From Falsibacillus albus (GTDB lineage: Bacteria; Bacillota; Bacilli; Bacillales; DSM-25281): DNA of 64,000 nucleotides. This document shows, one piece after another, positions 40,842 to 50,810 of the stretch. The first letter of the stretch is position 1, and each line of letters opens with the position of its first letter. A program made the translations under genes and the position numbers. The stretch covers positions 372,001-436,000 of the forward strand of contig NZ_RCVZ01000001.1 of NCBI RefSeq assembly GCF_003668575.1, in the 5' to 3' direction. The notes beneath the pieces were generated by a model, which saw nothing but the letters and a program-made list of their open reading frames with translations, ran no database searches and was not told the origin of the DNA.

Positions 40842-42906
40842 AAGAGATTTACTTTTAGAAGTCGGTTTGGAAGAAATGCCTGCACGATTTGTCACCAATT
40901 CGATGAACGAATTAAAAGACAATGTCGTTTCTTGGCTGGAGGAGCGCGCGATAGCTTTCGATAGCGCAGAAGCCTTTTCGACCCCAAGAAGGTTGGCCGT
41001 GTTGGTTAAGGGTGTGGCAGAATCCCAAGAGGACGTTCAGGAAGAGGCAAAGGGACCAGCAAGAAAAATTGCCATGAATGAACAAGGCGAATGGTCCAAA
41101 GCAGCCATTGGATTCAGCAAAGGCCAAGGTGCATCGGTGGAGGATATTTACTTCAATGAAATCAATGGTGTCGAGTACGCTTTTGTCAATAAATTCATTG
41201 AAGGCCAAAAAACGATGAGCCTGCTGCCTGAACTTGAAAAAGTCATCACCGGTCTGCACTTCCCTAAGAATATGAAATGGGCAAATGAAGATCTCCGTTT
41301 TGTACGTCCGATCAAATGGATCACTGCTCTATTTGGAACTGAAGTGATCCCCTTTTCCATAACTTCTGTCCAAACGTCAAATTACACCGGTGGACACCGA
41401 TTCTTAGGAGAAAAAATTGAGATCTCTGAGCCTTCTCAATATGAGAAGCAATTATTGGCCCAATATGTCATTGCCAATCCTGAAACGAGAAGGAATGGCA
41501 TTTTGGATCAGCTTAGCAAGCTTGAACAAGAGCAAGGCTGGCATATCCCTGTTGATCAAGATCTGTTGGAAGAAGTTAATAACTTGGTCGAATACCCTAC
41601 AGTTCTTTTCGGTTCTTTTAACGAAGAGTTTTTGACTATACCTGAAGAAGTGCTGATTACAACTATGAAGGAGCATCAGCGATATTTCCCGGTAAAAAAT
41701 GAAGATGGCCGATTGCTGCCTTATTTTGTAACGGTGCGCAATGGCGACCATAGACATCTTGAAACCGTTGCAAAAGGAAACGAAAAAGTTCTAAGGGCAA
41801 GGTTATCTGATGCGGATTTCTTTTACAAAGAAGATCAAAAAATGGGAATCAACGATGCTCTCGCTAAATTATCCTCCATTGTCTACCATGAAGAGATAGG
41901 AACATTGGCTGAAAAAGTCAAAAGAATCAGGGCAATCAGTAATAGAGTCGGAAAAATGGCATCATTTACAGAAGAAGAGCTTCAGTTGGTCGACCGCGCA
42001 GCTGAAATAAGCAAGTTCGACCTTGTAACGCATATGGTTTATGAATTTCCTGAATTACAAGGATTCATGGGAGAGAAATATGCGCTGCAAAAAGGAGAAG
42101 ATCCGGCAGTCGCCCAAGCGATCAACGAACATTACCAGCCTAGGCATGCCGATGATATTTCGCCGAGCTCTGAAATTGGGGCTGCAGTAGGACTGGCTGA
42201 CAAAATGGATACGATCGTGTCCTGCTTTGCGATTGGGATCGTTCCAACTGGTTCTCAAGACCCATATGCGTTAAGGCGCCAAGCTTCAGGGATTGTCCAA
42301 ACAATCGTAGAAAAAAAATGGACCCTGTCTATCAAAGAATTGATTGAATCGACTATTGAAGTGGTTAAATCTTATGACATTGGAGAAAAAGAGCATAATG
42401 AACTCCTTCAAGAACTGATGAATTTCTTCAAAATGAGACTAAAGTATGTTCTTCAAGAAAAACAAACTCGATACGATATTATCGAAGCTGTCTTAAATAG
42501 TGAGATCACTTCAGTTCCTTCGGTCCTTTCTCGCGCAGAAGTACTGGAAAAAGAAAAAAATCAAGAATCCTTCAAATCGACGATTGAAGCCTTGAGCAGG
42601 GTCATCAATATTTCTAAAAAAGCAGAAGAATTACAAGAAATAGATGCAGATTTATTTGAAAATCAGTATGAGAAAAATCTTTATTCCTCTTTTTTGAAGT
42701 TGGAAGAAGAAATGGAAAATGTGAAGGATGAGGCGGAGGTATTCCGCCGATTAGCAGCATTGCGTCCAGCCATTGATGAGTATTTTGATCATACAATGGT
42801 AATGGCAAAGGATGATCGATTAAAACATAACCGCCTGACTCAAATGAAAAAATTAGCAGATAAAATGTTATCATTTGCTGCATTCAATGAGATTATAGTA
42901 AAATAG
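40834..42906 (+). CDS. glyS: Glycyl-tRNA synthetase beta subunit
   Basis: Beta subunit (690 aa) needed for tRNA binding. It begins [17 protein letters not shown]; the B3/4-like and HD-like domains follow ([13 protein letters not shown] type stretch, then [29 protein letters not shown]), and the C-terminal anticodon-binding region ends in [22 protein letters not shown] in the end of glyQ provides the ribosome binding site. Confidence 0.98.
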   Translation: MHKRDLLLEVGLEEMPARFVTNSMNELKDNVVSWLEERAIAFDSAEAFSTPRRLAVLVKGVAESQEDVQEEAKGPARKIAMNEQGEWSKAAIGFSKGQGASVEDIYFNEINGVEYAFVNKFIEGQKTMSLLPELEKVITGLHFPKNMKWANEDLRFVRPIKWITALFGTEVIPFSITSVQTSNYTGGHRFLGEKIEISEPSQYEKQLLAQYVIANPETRRNGILDQLSKLEQEQGWHIPVDQDLLEEVNNLVEYPTVLFGSFNEEFLTIPEEVLITTMKEHQRYFPVKNEDGRLLPYFVTVRNGDHRHLETVAKGNEKVLRARLSDADFFYKEDQKMGINDALAKLSSIVYHEEIGTLAEKVKRIRAISNRVGKMASFTEEELQLVDRAAEISKFDLVTHMVYEFPELQGFMGEKYALQKGEDPAVAQAINEHYQPRHADDISPSSEIGAAVGLADKMDTIVSCFAIGIVPTGSQDPYALRRQASGIVQTIVEKKWTLSIKELIESTIEVVKSYDIGEKEHNELLQELMNFFKMRLKYVLQEKQTRYDIIEAVLNSEITSVPSVLSRAEVLEKEKNQESFKSTIEALSRVINISKKAEELQEIDADLFENQYEKNLYSSFLKLEEEMENVKDEAEVFRRLAALRPAIDEYFDHTMVMAKDDRLKHNRLTQMKKLADKMLSFAAFNEIIVK

Positions 42907-42928
42907 ACCTTTAATCTCTAATCATGGT

Positions 42929-42965
42929 GTTGATTGGAGAGGAAGGTACGAGACTTCAGAGTGCT
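42929..42965 (+). repeat. GTTGATT dispersed element, truncated copy 5
   Basis: Only the left end remains: GTTGATTGGAGAGGAAGG, then TACGAGACTTCAGAG. After that the sequence departs from the family. The remaining 42966-43158 holds AT-rich DNA with promoter-like TATAAT text but no feature I can define. Confidence 0.65.
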
Positions 42966-43161
42966 CACTTCCAGTGAGAAAAGTGCCATAGTCAAAAAGG
43001 TCCATTTGGCATTCCTCCTTTTTCACACTTTCAGTTTGCTGTGAAATCCAGGGGGATTGCCAGTTTTTTTATTTATATATGTGTTAATTCTTTTCATTTG
43101 AAAATAATAGTATATAATATTTTTATAAAAGTATAACACTTTACCTTCTGTATATTAGGTG

Positions 43162-43797
43162 GTGAGGAAAATAGAACTGAACAAAAGGCAAGAACAAATA
43201 TTGCAGATTGTGAAGGATAACGGCCCAATCACTGGCGAGCAGATTGCTGAAAGGCTCAGCTTGACGAGAGCCACCCTTAGGCCAGATCTGGCTATATTGA
43301 CGATGGCGGGTTATCTCGATGCCCGCCCCCGCGTCGGATATTTCTATACCGGGAAATCGGGCACACAACTACTAACAGAGAATTTGAAGAAAATAGCGGT
43401 GAAAGACTACCAATCAATCCCGGTTGTCGTCAATGAAAATGTATCTGTCTACGATGCGGTCGTTACCATGTTTCTTGAGGATGTTGGGACCCTTTTTGTG
43501 GTGGATTCAGGTTCATTGCTTGTCGGGGTATTATCAAGAAAAGACCTTCTCAGGGCGAGCATCGGCAAACAAGAACTTACATCCATTCCTGTGAATATTA
43601 TTATGACAAGGATGCCGAATATTACGATGTGCATGAAAGATGATCTGCTGATTGATGTGGCTAAGAAATTAATTGAAAAACAAATCGATGCGCTTCCTAT
43701 AGTTAAAGAAACGGAAAAAGGTTTTGAAGTGCAGGGGAGAATTACCAAAACCAATGTGACAAAAGCCTTTGTTGCATTGGCTGACGAAGATTTATAG
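43162..43797 (+). CDS. ccpN: Transcriptional repressor CcpN (CBS domain, gluconeogenesis)
   Basis: Represses gluconeogenic genes (gapB, pckA in B. subtilis) on glycolytic carbon sources, independently of CcpA. The roughly 211-residue protein has an N-terminal winged helix (KRQEQILQIVKDNGPITGEQIAERLSLTRATLRPDLAIL) and a pair of CBS domains that bind nucleotides. Two GTG codons (43159, 43162) can start it; neither has a well-spaced ribosome binding site, and AGGTGGTGAGG overlaps them. It is next to ppsR, as in B. subtilis (yqzB-yqfL). Confidence 0.93.
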   Translation: MRKIELNKRQEQILQIVKDNGPITGEQIAERLSLTRATLRPDLAILTMAGYLDARPRVGYFYTGKSGTQLLTENLKKIAVKDYQSIPVVVNENVSVYDAVVTMFLEDVGTLFVVDSGSLLVGVLSRKDLLRASIGKQELTSIPVNIIMTRMPNITMCMKDDLLIDVAKKLIEKQIDALPIVKETEKGFEVQGRITKTNVTKAFVALADEDL

Positions 43798-43825
43798 GAC
43801 GTTGTGAAGAGGAAGGTGATCGTAA

Positions 43826-44632
43826 ATGACTGAACCTATCATCTACGTAGTATCAGATTCGGTTGGTGAGACAGCAGAGCTTGTCACCAAAGCGGCAATC
43901 AGTCAATTTAACGGTTCAAGTGCAATAATAAAGAGAATCCCGTACATTGAAGATTTTTCAAATGTCGATGAAGTGATATCATTGGCGAAAATAAATCATG
44001 GAATGATTGCATTCACATTAGTGAAGCCTGAAATCAGGGAGTACATGAAAGAACAGGCGGCAAAAGAAAACTTGTATGCCATCGATATCATCGGTCCTTT
44101 AATGGATCGCTTCCAAGAGCTTTATGGTAAAAAACCGCTTAATGAACCAGGGCTGGTAAGGAAACTGGACGATGACTATTTTAAGAAGGTCGAAGCTATC
44201 GAATTTGCAGTCAAATACGATGATGGCCGCGACCCTAGAGGGATCTTGAGGGCGGACATTATTCTGGTCGGTGTATCAAGGACCTCAAAAACTCCTTTAT
44301 CCCAATATTTAGCTCATAAAAGGTTGAAAGTAGCCAATGTCCCTTTAGTACCCGAAGTAGATCCCCCGGAAGAGCTTTTCCAAGTGTCGCCGGATAAGTG
44401 CATAGGACTGAAAATAAGCCCGGAAAAGTTGAATGATATCCGCCGGGAGAGGCTAATATCACTCGGCCTGAATGATCAGGCAAGCTATGCGAATATTAAC
44501 CGTATTAAAGAAGAACTTATTTATTTCGATAAAATATCCAAAAAGATCGGGTGCCATATAATAGATGTCACCAACAAAGCGGTGGAAGAGACGGCAAATA
44601 TCATTATCAACCATATTCAACAAAATAAATAA
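43826..44632 (+). CDS. ppsR: Pyruvate-phosphate dikinase/PEP synthase regulatory kinase-phosphorylase
   Basis: Bifunctional DUF299 enzyme that phosphorylates (with ADP) and dephosphorylates a threonine of PPDK or PEP synthase, switching it off and on. The 268 residues begin [19 protein letters not shown] and have the P-loop-like [15 protein letters not shown] near residue 150. Adjacent ccpN controls gluconeogenesis, matching the role of the target. GGAAGGTGATCG precedes ATG 43826. In B. subtilis it is YqfL, where its target has been questioned because no standard PPDK is known there. Confidence 0.93.
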   Translation: MTEPIIYVVSDSVGETAELVTKAAISQFNGSSAIIKRIPYIEDFSNVDEVISLAKINHGMIAFTLVKPEIREYMKEQAAKENLYAIDIIGPLMDRFQELYGKKPLNEPGLVRKLDDDYFKKVEAIEFAVKYDDGRDPRGILRADIILVGVSRTSKTPLSQYLAHKRLKVANVPLVPEVDPPEELFQVSPDKCIGLKISPEKLNDIRRERLISLGLNDQASYANINRIKEELIYFDKISKKIGCHIIDVTNKAVEETANIIINHIQQNK

Positions 44633-44695
44633 TTCATCAAAATAAAAGGCTGTTTCCGAAAAGGTGTTTGTTTTTTGTAAATCATTCAATTTGAT

Positions 44696-44775
44696 GTTGA
44701 TTGGAGGGTGCGAGACTCCGGGGGGCTTACGCCGCCCGCCCCTGGGAAAGCGAGCATCCTCCCGTGGAAATCAAC
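44696..44775 (+). repeat. GTTGATT dispersed element, compact copy 6
   Basis: 80-bp core from GTTGATTGGAGGGTGCGAG to GTGGAAATCAAC. GGAGGGTGC pairs with GCATCCTCC (one wobble), and GGGGGGC pairs with GCCGCCC/GCCCC in the centre. Flanks TTCAATTTGAT and CAACCTTTGATGAATGG...ACGAAAAGAGC agree with other copies. It lies between ppsR and its likely terminator. Confidence 0.82.
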
Positions 44776-44877
44776 CATGCCCAACCTTTGATGAATGGAA
44801 ACAAACATTACGAAAAGAGCAATATAAAAAAAGAAGCATCAGCAGCTTCCATAGGCTGATTATGCCTCTTTATTCTA

Positions 44878-44916
44878 AGCATATAATCTTTTGGATTATG
44901 TGCTATTTTACTTTCT
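44878..44916 (+). terminator. Terminator downstream of ppsR
   Basis: AGCATATAATC pairs with GATTATGTGCT (one wobble, 11 bp), loop TTTTG, followed by ATTTTACTTTCTTT. The following 44917-45252 (AT-rich, TATAAT-like text near 45050) should hold the yqxD-dnaG-sigA promoters, but none could be assigned with confidence. Confidence 0.7.
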
Positions 44917-45252
44917 TTGATAATAGGATGAAAAGAGTTGTTCGTAAATAAACCTCCGGGCGGCAAGAGTTTTATGAAATCCTCCTGCTGATCGAGAAAA
45001 ACTTAACACGGGAAAAGAAAAAATGATGGTCAAACTTGTCCAAATGTACTATAATAAAAAATTGTGATAAAAATAACAAAAATAGGTTTAGAGTATAGAT
45101 TTAAGGAATAAACTATTTATGTTAATATGTCAAGTGAATGACTGTGAAAATTTTCGACAATTTCTAGTGTTTTCGGAATATTGGAAACTTGTCCTAAGAA
45201 GAAGGATTCTTCGGGGGGATGTAGAATAGTTAGTTTACAAGCGCATAAACCT

Positions 45253-45717
45253 ATGATTTATGTCGATGCAGATGCATGTCCTGTTAAGGCGGAAATCGTA
45301 GAAATTGCCAGAAAATATCAATTTAATACAGTTTTTGTCGCCTCCATAGCTCATAAGATGAATGAGCCAGTATTGGGGGAGTGGGTTTATGTCGATGCAG
45401 ATAAGGAATCCGCAGACCTCTATATCATCAATCACATTCAAAAGATGAATGTGGTCATCACACAGGATATAGGGCTGGCAGGCCTGCTGCTGCCGAAAGA
45501 TGTTTATGTTCTTTCGCCCAGGGGAATCGAATTTAAAGAAGATACCATTGAAATAGCGTTAAACTATCGGTATGCAGCTGCGAAGGCAAGAAGACAAGGG
45601 AAATATGGCAAAGGGCCTAAACCTTTTCTGCCGGAGGATCGACTTAGGTTCAGCACTATGCTGACTAACATTTTGTCGAAAATAGCAGGAGATTTTGGTT
45701 TGTTATCGAAAGACTAG
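45253..45717 (+). CDS. yqxD: YaiI/YqxD family protein (UPF0178)
   Basis: A PIN-like/NYN-type putative nuclease family protein with the conserved start MIYVDADACPVKAEIVEIA, IITQDIGLAGLLL and GKGPKPFLPEDRLRFSTML near the end. ATG 45253 gives the usual family N-terminus (154 aa) but has no ribosome binding site. The frame is open to a TTG at 45181, and a strong GGGGGGATG lies at 45214-45222 in between with no standard start codon after it. First gene of the yqxD-dnaG-sigA (macromolecular synthesis) operon. Function unproven. Confidence 0.88.
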   Translation: MIYVDADACPVKAEIVEIARKYQFNTVFVASIAHKMNEPVLGEWVYVDADKESADLYIINHIQKMNVVITQDIGLAGLLLPKDVYVLSPRGIEFKEDTIEIALNYRYAAAKARRQGKYGKGPKPFLPEDRLRFSTMLTNILSKIAGDFGLLSKD

Positions 45718-45736
45718 AAACAGATGGTGATGTTTT

Positions 45737-47548
45737 GTGACAGGAAGAATTCCTGAAGAAACGATAAATCAAATAAGACAATCCATTGATATTGTGGACG
45801 TCATCAGTGATTATGTTCAGCTTAAAAAACAAGGAAGAAATTATTTTGGCCTTTGCCCTTTTCACGGTGAAAACACTCCATCCTTTTCTGTGGCGCCTGA
45901 TAAACAAATATATCACTGTTTCGGATGTGGAGCAGGTGGGAATGCCTTTTCTTTCTTAATGGATATCGAAGGGATCTCCTTTCAAGAATCCATTAAGGTT
46001 GCAGCGGAAAAAGCCGGTATCGATGTCAATATTGGCGTAGAATCAGGAGTGGCAAATCCCAATATCCCTCCAGAACTTCGAAGAATCATGGAGGCCCACG
46101 ACTTATTACGTAAATTTTACCATCATTTACTCTTAAATACAAAAGAAGGCCAAGAAGCCTTGGAGTACTTGCTTGAAAGAGGGTTTACCAGGGAGGAAAT
46201 CGAAAAGTTCCAAATTGGCTGGTCATTGCCAAGCTGGGATTTCGCAGTGAAGTTTCTTCAAAAAAGGGGTTTCGATCTCCCTTTGATGGAAAAAGCGGGG
46301 CTGATTATCCAGAGGGATTCAGATGATCAGTATTTTGACCGCTTCAGAAACCGTATCATGTTTCCTTTATTTGACCATAAAGGAAATACGATCGCTTTTT
46401 CTGGCAGAGCTTTTGGGAAGGATGAGCCCAAGTATTTGAACAGCCCAGAAACGCCTGCCTTTAACAAAAGTAAAATTCTTTACAATTTCCACCTGGCACG
46501 GCCAGCGATCAAAAAACAGCAAAAAGCCGTCTTATTAGAAGGGTTTGCAGATGTCATTGCCGCAAATCGGGCTGGTGTCCCCAATGGCATTGCCACAATG
46601 GGAACTTCGTTGACTGATTATCATATTCAAACCTTGAAAAGATTGACGGATTCGGTTGCAATCTGCTACGACTCTGATTCTGCTGGCATAGAAGCTGCGT
46701 TTAGAGCAGCAAAAATGCTTGAGCAGAACGGAATTCACATAGAAATTGCACAAATGCCTGAACAGCTTGATCCCGATGACTACATTCTGAAATACGGTGG
46801 GGAGAAGTTCCGTACAGAAGTATTAGGGGCATGCAAGACGTTTATGGCCTTTAAAATGTACTATTTCCGAAGAGGAAAAAATCTTTCAAATGAAGGAGAA
46901 CGGCTGCAGTATATCGAAGTGATACTTAGTGAAATATCTCACTTGGATAAAGCAGTAGAGAGAGATCATTATCTCAGACAGCTTGCAGATGAATTTTCTT
47001 TATCATTGGATGCCTTAAAGCAGCAGCAGCAGGAAATTTATTTTTCAGATAAAAAGGGTGGGAAGAAGGAGATGCAGCCGGAAAGGCAAATAAAGCCTTT
47101 TGTCCTTCAAACCGAAAAGAAATTGCTGCCTGCCCATATTGCAGCTGAAAAAAGGCTCATTGCCCATATGTTGAAGGATATTGATACTGCATATAAAATA
47201 AAAGAGCTGCTCGGAAATTTAGAATTGAATGTTGATGAACATCAGGCTATTATCACATATTTATTAGGATACTACGAGGATGGCAATCAACCCGATGCCA
47301 GCCAATTCATTTCTTTTTTATCTGATGGCAGGCTGCGAAACATCGTAACTGAAATTGAAATGATGTCCATCAATGATGAGGTCAGCAGCCAAGAATTGGA
47401 AGATTATATAAAACAAGTGTTCAAACATCAAAAGATGTTGAAAATAAAAGAAAAGATAATTGAAGGAAAAGAAGCAGAGCGACAAAATGACCATAAAAGG
47501 GCTGCAATGATCGCTATGGAAATCATTCAGCTTCGCAAGTCTTTATAG
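45737..47548 (+). CDS. dnaG: DNA primase
   Basis: Makes RNA primers at the replication fork. The 603-residue protein has the CHC2 zinc finger (CPFH...YHCFGCGAGG, residues about 39-64), the RNA polymerase core with the Toprim motifs LLEGFADVIAA (Glu) and CYDSDSAGIEAA (Asp), and a C-terminal DnaB-binding helical region. Start codon GTG 45737 with GATGGTGATG upstream. Located before sigA in the classic operon. Confidence 0.97.
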   Translation: MTGRIPEETINQIRQSIDIVDVISDYVQLKKQGRNYFGLCPFHGENTPSFSVAPDKQIYHCFGCGAGGNAFSFLMDIEGISFQESIKVAAEKAGIDVNIGVESGVANPNIPPELRRIMEAHDLLRKFYHHLLLNTKEGQEALEYLLERGFTREEIEKFQIGWSLPSWDFAVKFLQKRGFDLPLMEKAGLIIQRDSDDQYFDRFRNRIMFPLFDHKGNTIAFSGRAFGKDEPKYLNSPETPAFNKSKILYNFHLARPAIKKQQKAVLLEGFADVIAANRAGVPNGIATMGTSLTDYHIQTLKRLTDSVAICYDSDSAGIEAAFRAAKMLEQNGIHIEIAQMPEQLDPDDYILKYGGEKFRTEVLGACKTFMAFKMYYFRRGKNLSNEGERLQYIEVILSEISHLDKAVERDHYLRQLADEFSLSLDALKQQQQEIYFSDKKGGKKEMQPERQIKPFVLQTEKKLLPAHIAAEKRLIAHMLKDIDTAYKIKELLGNLELNVDEHQAIITYLLGYYEDGNQPDASQFISFLSDGRLRNIVTEIEMMSINDEVSSQELEDYIKQVFKHQKMLKIKEKIIEGKEAERQNDHKRAAMIAMEIIQLRKSL

Positions 47549-47587
47549 TCGCTTTATGGTGTTGAAAAGTTGGAAGGAGGGAACCAT

Positions 47588-48718
47588 ATGGCTGAAAAAT
47601 CAGCACGTTCCAAAGAAGTGGATTCTGAACTAACTTTAGATCAAGTGAAAGAAAAATTGATGGAACTTGGGAAAAAACGCGGATTTTTAACATATGATGA
47701 AATTGCTGAGAAAATGGCTAATTTTGAATTGGAATCAGATCAAATGGATGAGTTTTACGAAACTTTGAGTGATCAAGGCGTTGAACTCCATGGTGAAAAT
47801 GGTGATGATGACGAGGATGTTGAAATCAGCAAGAGTGCGGATGATGAAGAAGAATTTGATTTAAATGATCTAAGTGTCCCCCCAGGCGTAAAAATCAATG
47901 ATCCAGTTCGCATGTATTTAAAAGAAATTGGCCGGGTCGATTTACTTTCAGCAGAAGATGAGATTTCTTTGGCAAAAAGAATCGAGGATGGCGACGAGGA
48001 AGCAAAAAGAAGATTGGCGGAAGCGAACCTTCGACTTGTTGTCAGCATTGCCAAACGATATGTTGGCCGTGGTATGCTTTTCTTGGATCTCATTCAGGAA
48101 GGTAATATGGGATTGATCAAAGCGGTAGAGAAATTCGATTATCGTAAAGGATACAAATTCAGTACGTATGCCACATGGTGGATCCGTCAGGCAATTACTC
48201 GCGCTATAGCTGATCAGGCAAGAACCATTCGTATCCCAGTTCATATGGTAGAAACAATTAACAAACTGATCAGGGTACAGCGTCAATTGCTTCAAGATTT
48301 AGGCAGGGAGCCATCACCGGAAGAAATCGGTGAAGAAATGGATTTGACGCCTGAAAAAGTACGTGAAATCCTTAAAATCGCTCAAGAGCCTGTCTCTCTC
48401 GAAACACCGATTGGTGAGGAAGATGACTCCCATCTAGGTGATTTCATTGAAGATCAAGATGCTACATCTCCATCTGAGCATGCGGCATACGAACTTCTGA
48501 AAGAACAGCTTGAAGATGTCTTGGATACTTTAACGGACCGTGAAGAAAATGTGCTGCGTCTTCGATTTGGACTGGATGATGGCAGAACGCGCACATTGGA
48601 AGAAGTGGGCAAAGTGTTCGGTGTCACCCGTGAACGAATCAGGCAGATCGAAGCAAAAGCGCTTAGAAAGCTTCGTCATCCGAGCCGTAGTAAACGTTTG
48701 AAAGATTTTCTTGAATAG
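47588..48718 (+). CDS. sigA: RNA polymerase principal sigma factor SigA (RpoD)
   Basis: Housekeeping sigma factor, 376 residues. Region 1.1 (about 15-75), region 1.2 ([19 protein letters not shown]), region 2 with [36 protein letters not shown], region 3 and region 4.2 with [19 protein letters not shown]. It lacks the long non-conserved insertion of the E. coli factor. GGAAGGAGGGAACC precedes ATG 47588. It ends the operon at a strong terminator. Confidence 0.99.
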   Translation: MAEKSARSKEVDSELTLDQVKEKLMELGKKRGFLTYDEIAEKMANFELESDQMDEFYETLSDQGVELHGENGDDDEDVEISKSADDEEEFDLNDLSVPPGVKINDPVRMYLKEIGRVDLLSAEDEISLAKRIEDGDEEAKRRLAEANLRLVVSIAKRYVGRGMLFLDLIQEGNMGLIKAVEKFDYRKGYKFSTYATWWIRQAITRAIADQARTIRIPVHMVETINKLIRVQRQLLQDLGREPSPEEIGEEMDLTPEKVREILKIAQEPVSLETPIGEEDDSHLGDFIEDQDATSPSEHAAYELLKEQLEDVLDTLTDREENVLRLRFGLDDGRTRTLEEVGKVFGVTRERIRQIEAKALRKLRHPSRSKRLKDFLE

Positions 48719-48726
48719 TATCAGTG

Positions 48727-48764
48727 AAATTGCCTCTTTCCTCGAAAAAGGGGCAATTTTTTTT
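48727..48764 (+). terminator. Terminator after sigA
   Basis: AAATTGCCTCTTT pairs with AAAAAGGGGCAATTT (one wobble), followed by eight T. Confidence 0.95.
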
Positions 48765-48823
48765 GAGGAATCGAAAGGGATTTTGAAAAAAAACGCGAAT
48801 TTTAAAAGCAGGATGTGTTAACA

Positions 48824-49378
48824 ATGGACTCAAATCTAAAACGTAAAGAAACAATTGTAAATGAAATTCTGCTTTGGAAAAAAAATCGCATGCTGCCAGA
48901 TCATTATTGTGACTTCTTATTGGCTCTTTATACAGAAGGAAATGCTCCATCAACAATCCATGACCATAAAAATATTAAACAGAGTCAAAGTGCTCCTATG
49001 GCAAGTTTCCTTAAAATAGCTGCCATTAGTTTGATGTTGATTATTTCGGTATTTGTCATATATTTTACTGAATTATCAGTACTTTTGCAAACAACGATTT
49101 TGACATTTTTTGTCGTTTTTATTTTGATTGCAATTTTTTATTATTCTAATAAACCAAGTTTTCAACATTTGCTTTATATTGCTTTTGCCATGTTACTTTT
49201 GCTCCTGACGGTGAATCTTTGTGGGAGGCTTTTTCACAACAACATATGGGTTCTCTATATTACCCTATTCTTTAACTGTATTCTTTGGATTTTCAGCAGC
49301 TTTAAATTTGCATTGCTTTATTTTCGGATAGCTGGTTTCCTAGGAGTAATGATTTTGTTTATTTCTATCTTCATATAA
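48824..49378 (+). CDS. Unrecognised membrane protein after sigA
   Basis: A 184-residue protein that I cannot assign. Residues 1-40 are soluble and charged (KRKETIVNEILLWKKNRMLPDHYCDFLLALY) and resemble the anchor helix found at the start of several Bacillus membrane proteins; then five to six hydrophobic segments fill residues about 60-184. No catalytic motif or binding residue stands out. ATG 48824 has AGGATG about 10 bases ahead; a GTG at 48815 is an alternative. The gene is AT-rich and lies alone between the sigA terminator and the acyl-CoA dehydrogenase promoter. Confidence 0.7.
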   Translation: MDSNLKRKETIVNEILLWKKNRMLPDHYCDFLLALYTEGNAPSTIHDHKNIKQSQSAPMASFLKIAAISLMLIISVFVIYFTELSVLLQTTILTFFVVFILIAIFYYSNKPSFQHLLYIAFAMLLLLLTVNLCGRLFHNNIWVLYITLFFNCILWIFSSFKFALLYFRIAGFLGVMILFISIFI

Positions 49379-49406
49379 TATCAGTATATTGAAAAGTTTT
49401 TAAAAG

Positions 49407-49436
49407 TTGAGAAAATTCCACCCATCCCTTTATAAT
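49407..49436 (+). promoter_or_regulatory. Sigma-A promoter of the acyl-CoA dehydrogenase gene
   Basis: TTGAGA, spacer of 18, TATAAT. The expected start point is about 49443, inside the cre-like site. Confidence 0.7.
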
Positions 49437-49440
49437 AAAA

Positions 49441-49456
49441 ATGTAAGCGTATCCAC
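49441..49456 (+). promoter_or_regulatory. Probable cre site (CcpA operator)
   Basis: ATGTAAGCGTATCCAC matches the cre consensus WTGNAANCGNWWNCAW at 15 of 16 positions. Sitting across the predicted transcription start, it should repress when glucose is present, which suits a catabolic acyl-CoA dehydrogenase. Confidence 0.65.
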
Positions 49457-49480
49457 GAGTAACTTCAGAGGGGGATGGAC

Positions 49481-50620
49481 ATGAATTTTGACTTGACAAG
49501 TGAACAGCAAATGATCCAAAAGACCATAAGAGAATTTGCTAATGAAGAAGTAGCCAAAGGGGCAATTGAAAGGGACCGGACGAAAGAATTCCCAAAGCAT
49601 ATTTTTGAACAGCTTGGGGATCTCGGTATGATGGGATTGCCATTTCCAGAGGAATATGGAGGCGGCGGGGCAGACACGATCAGTTTCGCCATCGTGACCG
49701 AGGAGTTAAGCCGGGCATGCGGTTCGACAGGTATAACGTATTCCGCCCATATCTCTTTAGGTGGGGCTCCAATACATTTATTCGGTACGGAAGAACAGAA
49801 GCAAAAGTATTTGAACCCAATTTGTACGGGAGAGTCTTTGGGAGCATTCGGGCTGACTGAACCGAATGCAGGATCTGATGCTGGTGGGACGAAAACGACA
49901 GCAGTGGAAGATGGAGAGGACTTTATCATAAATGGCAGCAAATGCTTCATTACGAATGCAAGCTATGCAAAGCATTTAGCGCTGACGGCTGTGACTGGAA
50001 TGAAGGAAGGGAAGAAAGAAATAACTGCCATCATTGTTCCGACTGATGCTGATGGATTCACTGTTATCGATAACTATGAAAAAATGGGGCTTCATGCTTC
50101 CAATACAACAGAATTGGTAATGGATCATGTAAGGGTCCCCCAAGAGAACATATTAGGAAAAAAAGGAAATGGATTCCAGCAATTTCTCATCACCTTGGAT
50201 GGTGGAAGAATCGGAATCGGAGCGATGTCGGTCGGGATCGCACAAGCAGCCTATGAGAAAGCTTTGCAATATGCAAAGGAACGCCATCAGTTTGGACAGT
50301 CTTTATCCAAGTTCCAAGCAATCCAATTCAAATTGGCGGATATGGCAATGAAAATTGAGCTGGCAAGGAATATGGTATACAAAGCGGCTTGGCTGAAGGA
50401 CCAAGGTAAACCATTTTCAAAAGAGGCTTCAATGTGCAAACTGTATGCATCCGAAATCTGTATGGAAATTACGAATCAAGCCGTCCAAATCCATGGAGGC
50501 TATGGCTATATGAAGGAATACCAGGTAGAAAGATACATGAGGGACGCCAAGCTTGTTGAAATCGGTGAAGGGACTTCAGAAGTTCAGCGCATGGTGATTG
50601 CAAGGGCAATTGGCTGCTAG
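49481..50620 (+). CDS. Acyl-CoA dehydrogenase (short/branched-chain type)
   Basis: FAD enzyme that introduces the alpha-beta double bond in acyl-CoA. The 379 residues carry the flavin/substrate signature FGLTEPNAGSDAGGT, ITNASYAKH, and the C-terminal GGYGYMKEYQVERYMRDAK followed by EIGEGTSEVQ, whose Glu is the family's catalytic base. It resembles the butyryl- and methylacyl-CoA subgroup, but the chain-length preference cannot be fixed here. ATG 49481 has AGAGGGGG ahead; ATG 49475 is the alternative. Single-gene unit with its own promoter, cre site and terminator; not at this position in B. subtilis. Confidence 0.93.
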   Translation: MNFDLTSEQQMIQKTIREFANEEVAKGAIERDRTKEFPKHIFEQLGDLGMMGLPFPEEYGGGGADTISFAIVTEELSRACGSTGITYSAHISLGGAPIHLFGTEEQKQKYLNPICTGESLGAFGLTEPNAGSDAGGTKTTAVEDGEDFIINGSKCFITNASYAKHLALTAVTGMKEGKKEITAIIVPTDADGFTVIDNYEKMGLHASNTTELVMDHVRVPQENILGKKGNGFQQFLITLDGGRIGIGAMSVGIAQAAYEKALQYAKERHQFGQSLSKFQAIQFKLADMAMKIELARNMVYKAAWLKDQGKPFSKEASMCKLYASEICMEITNQAVQIHGGYGYMKEYQVERYMRDAKLVEIGEGTSEVQRMVIARAIGC

Positions 50621-50644
50621 TCTTCAAGCTCCAAGTAGTCAACG

Positions 50645-50675
50645 AATACTTCATCTCCCAGATGAAGTATTTTTT
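50645..50675 (+). terminator. Terminator of the acyl-CoA dehydrogenase gene
   Basis: AATACTTCATCT pairs perfectly with AGATGAAGTATT, loop CCC, then TTTTT. Confidence 0.96.
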
Positions 50676-50810
50676 GTCTAAATTCCAAAAATATGTTGAA
50701 ACTTGAATGATAGGGCTTTCCCTTCCAAAAAATATAAAGTAAAATAATAGGTGTTTGTACACAATAGTAGTAATTGTATTCGTATGTTCTTACATAAGGG
50801 AGGTTAAATC

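Noticed and set aside
44664-44951. 95-codon frame after ppsR
   Set aside because: It spans a repeat and a terminator hairpin and has no start signal.
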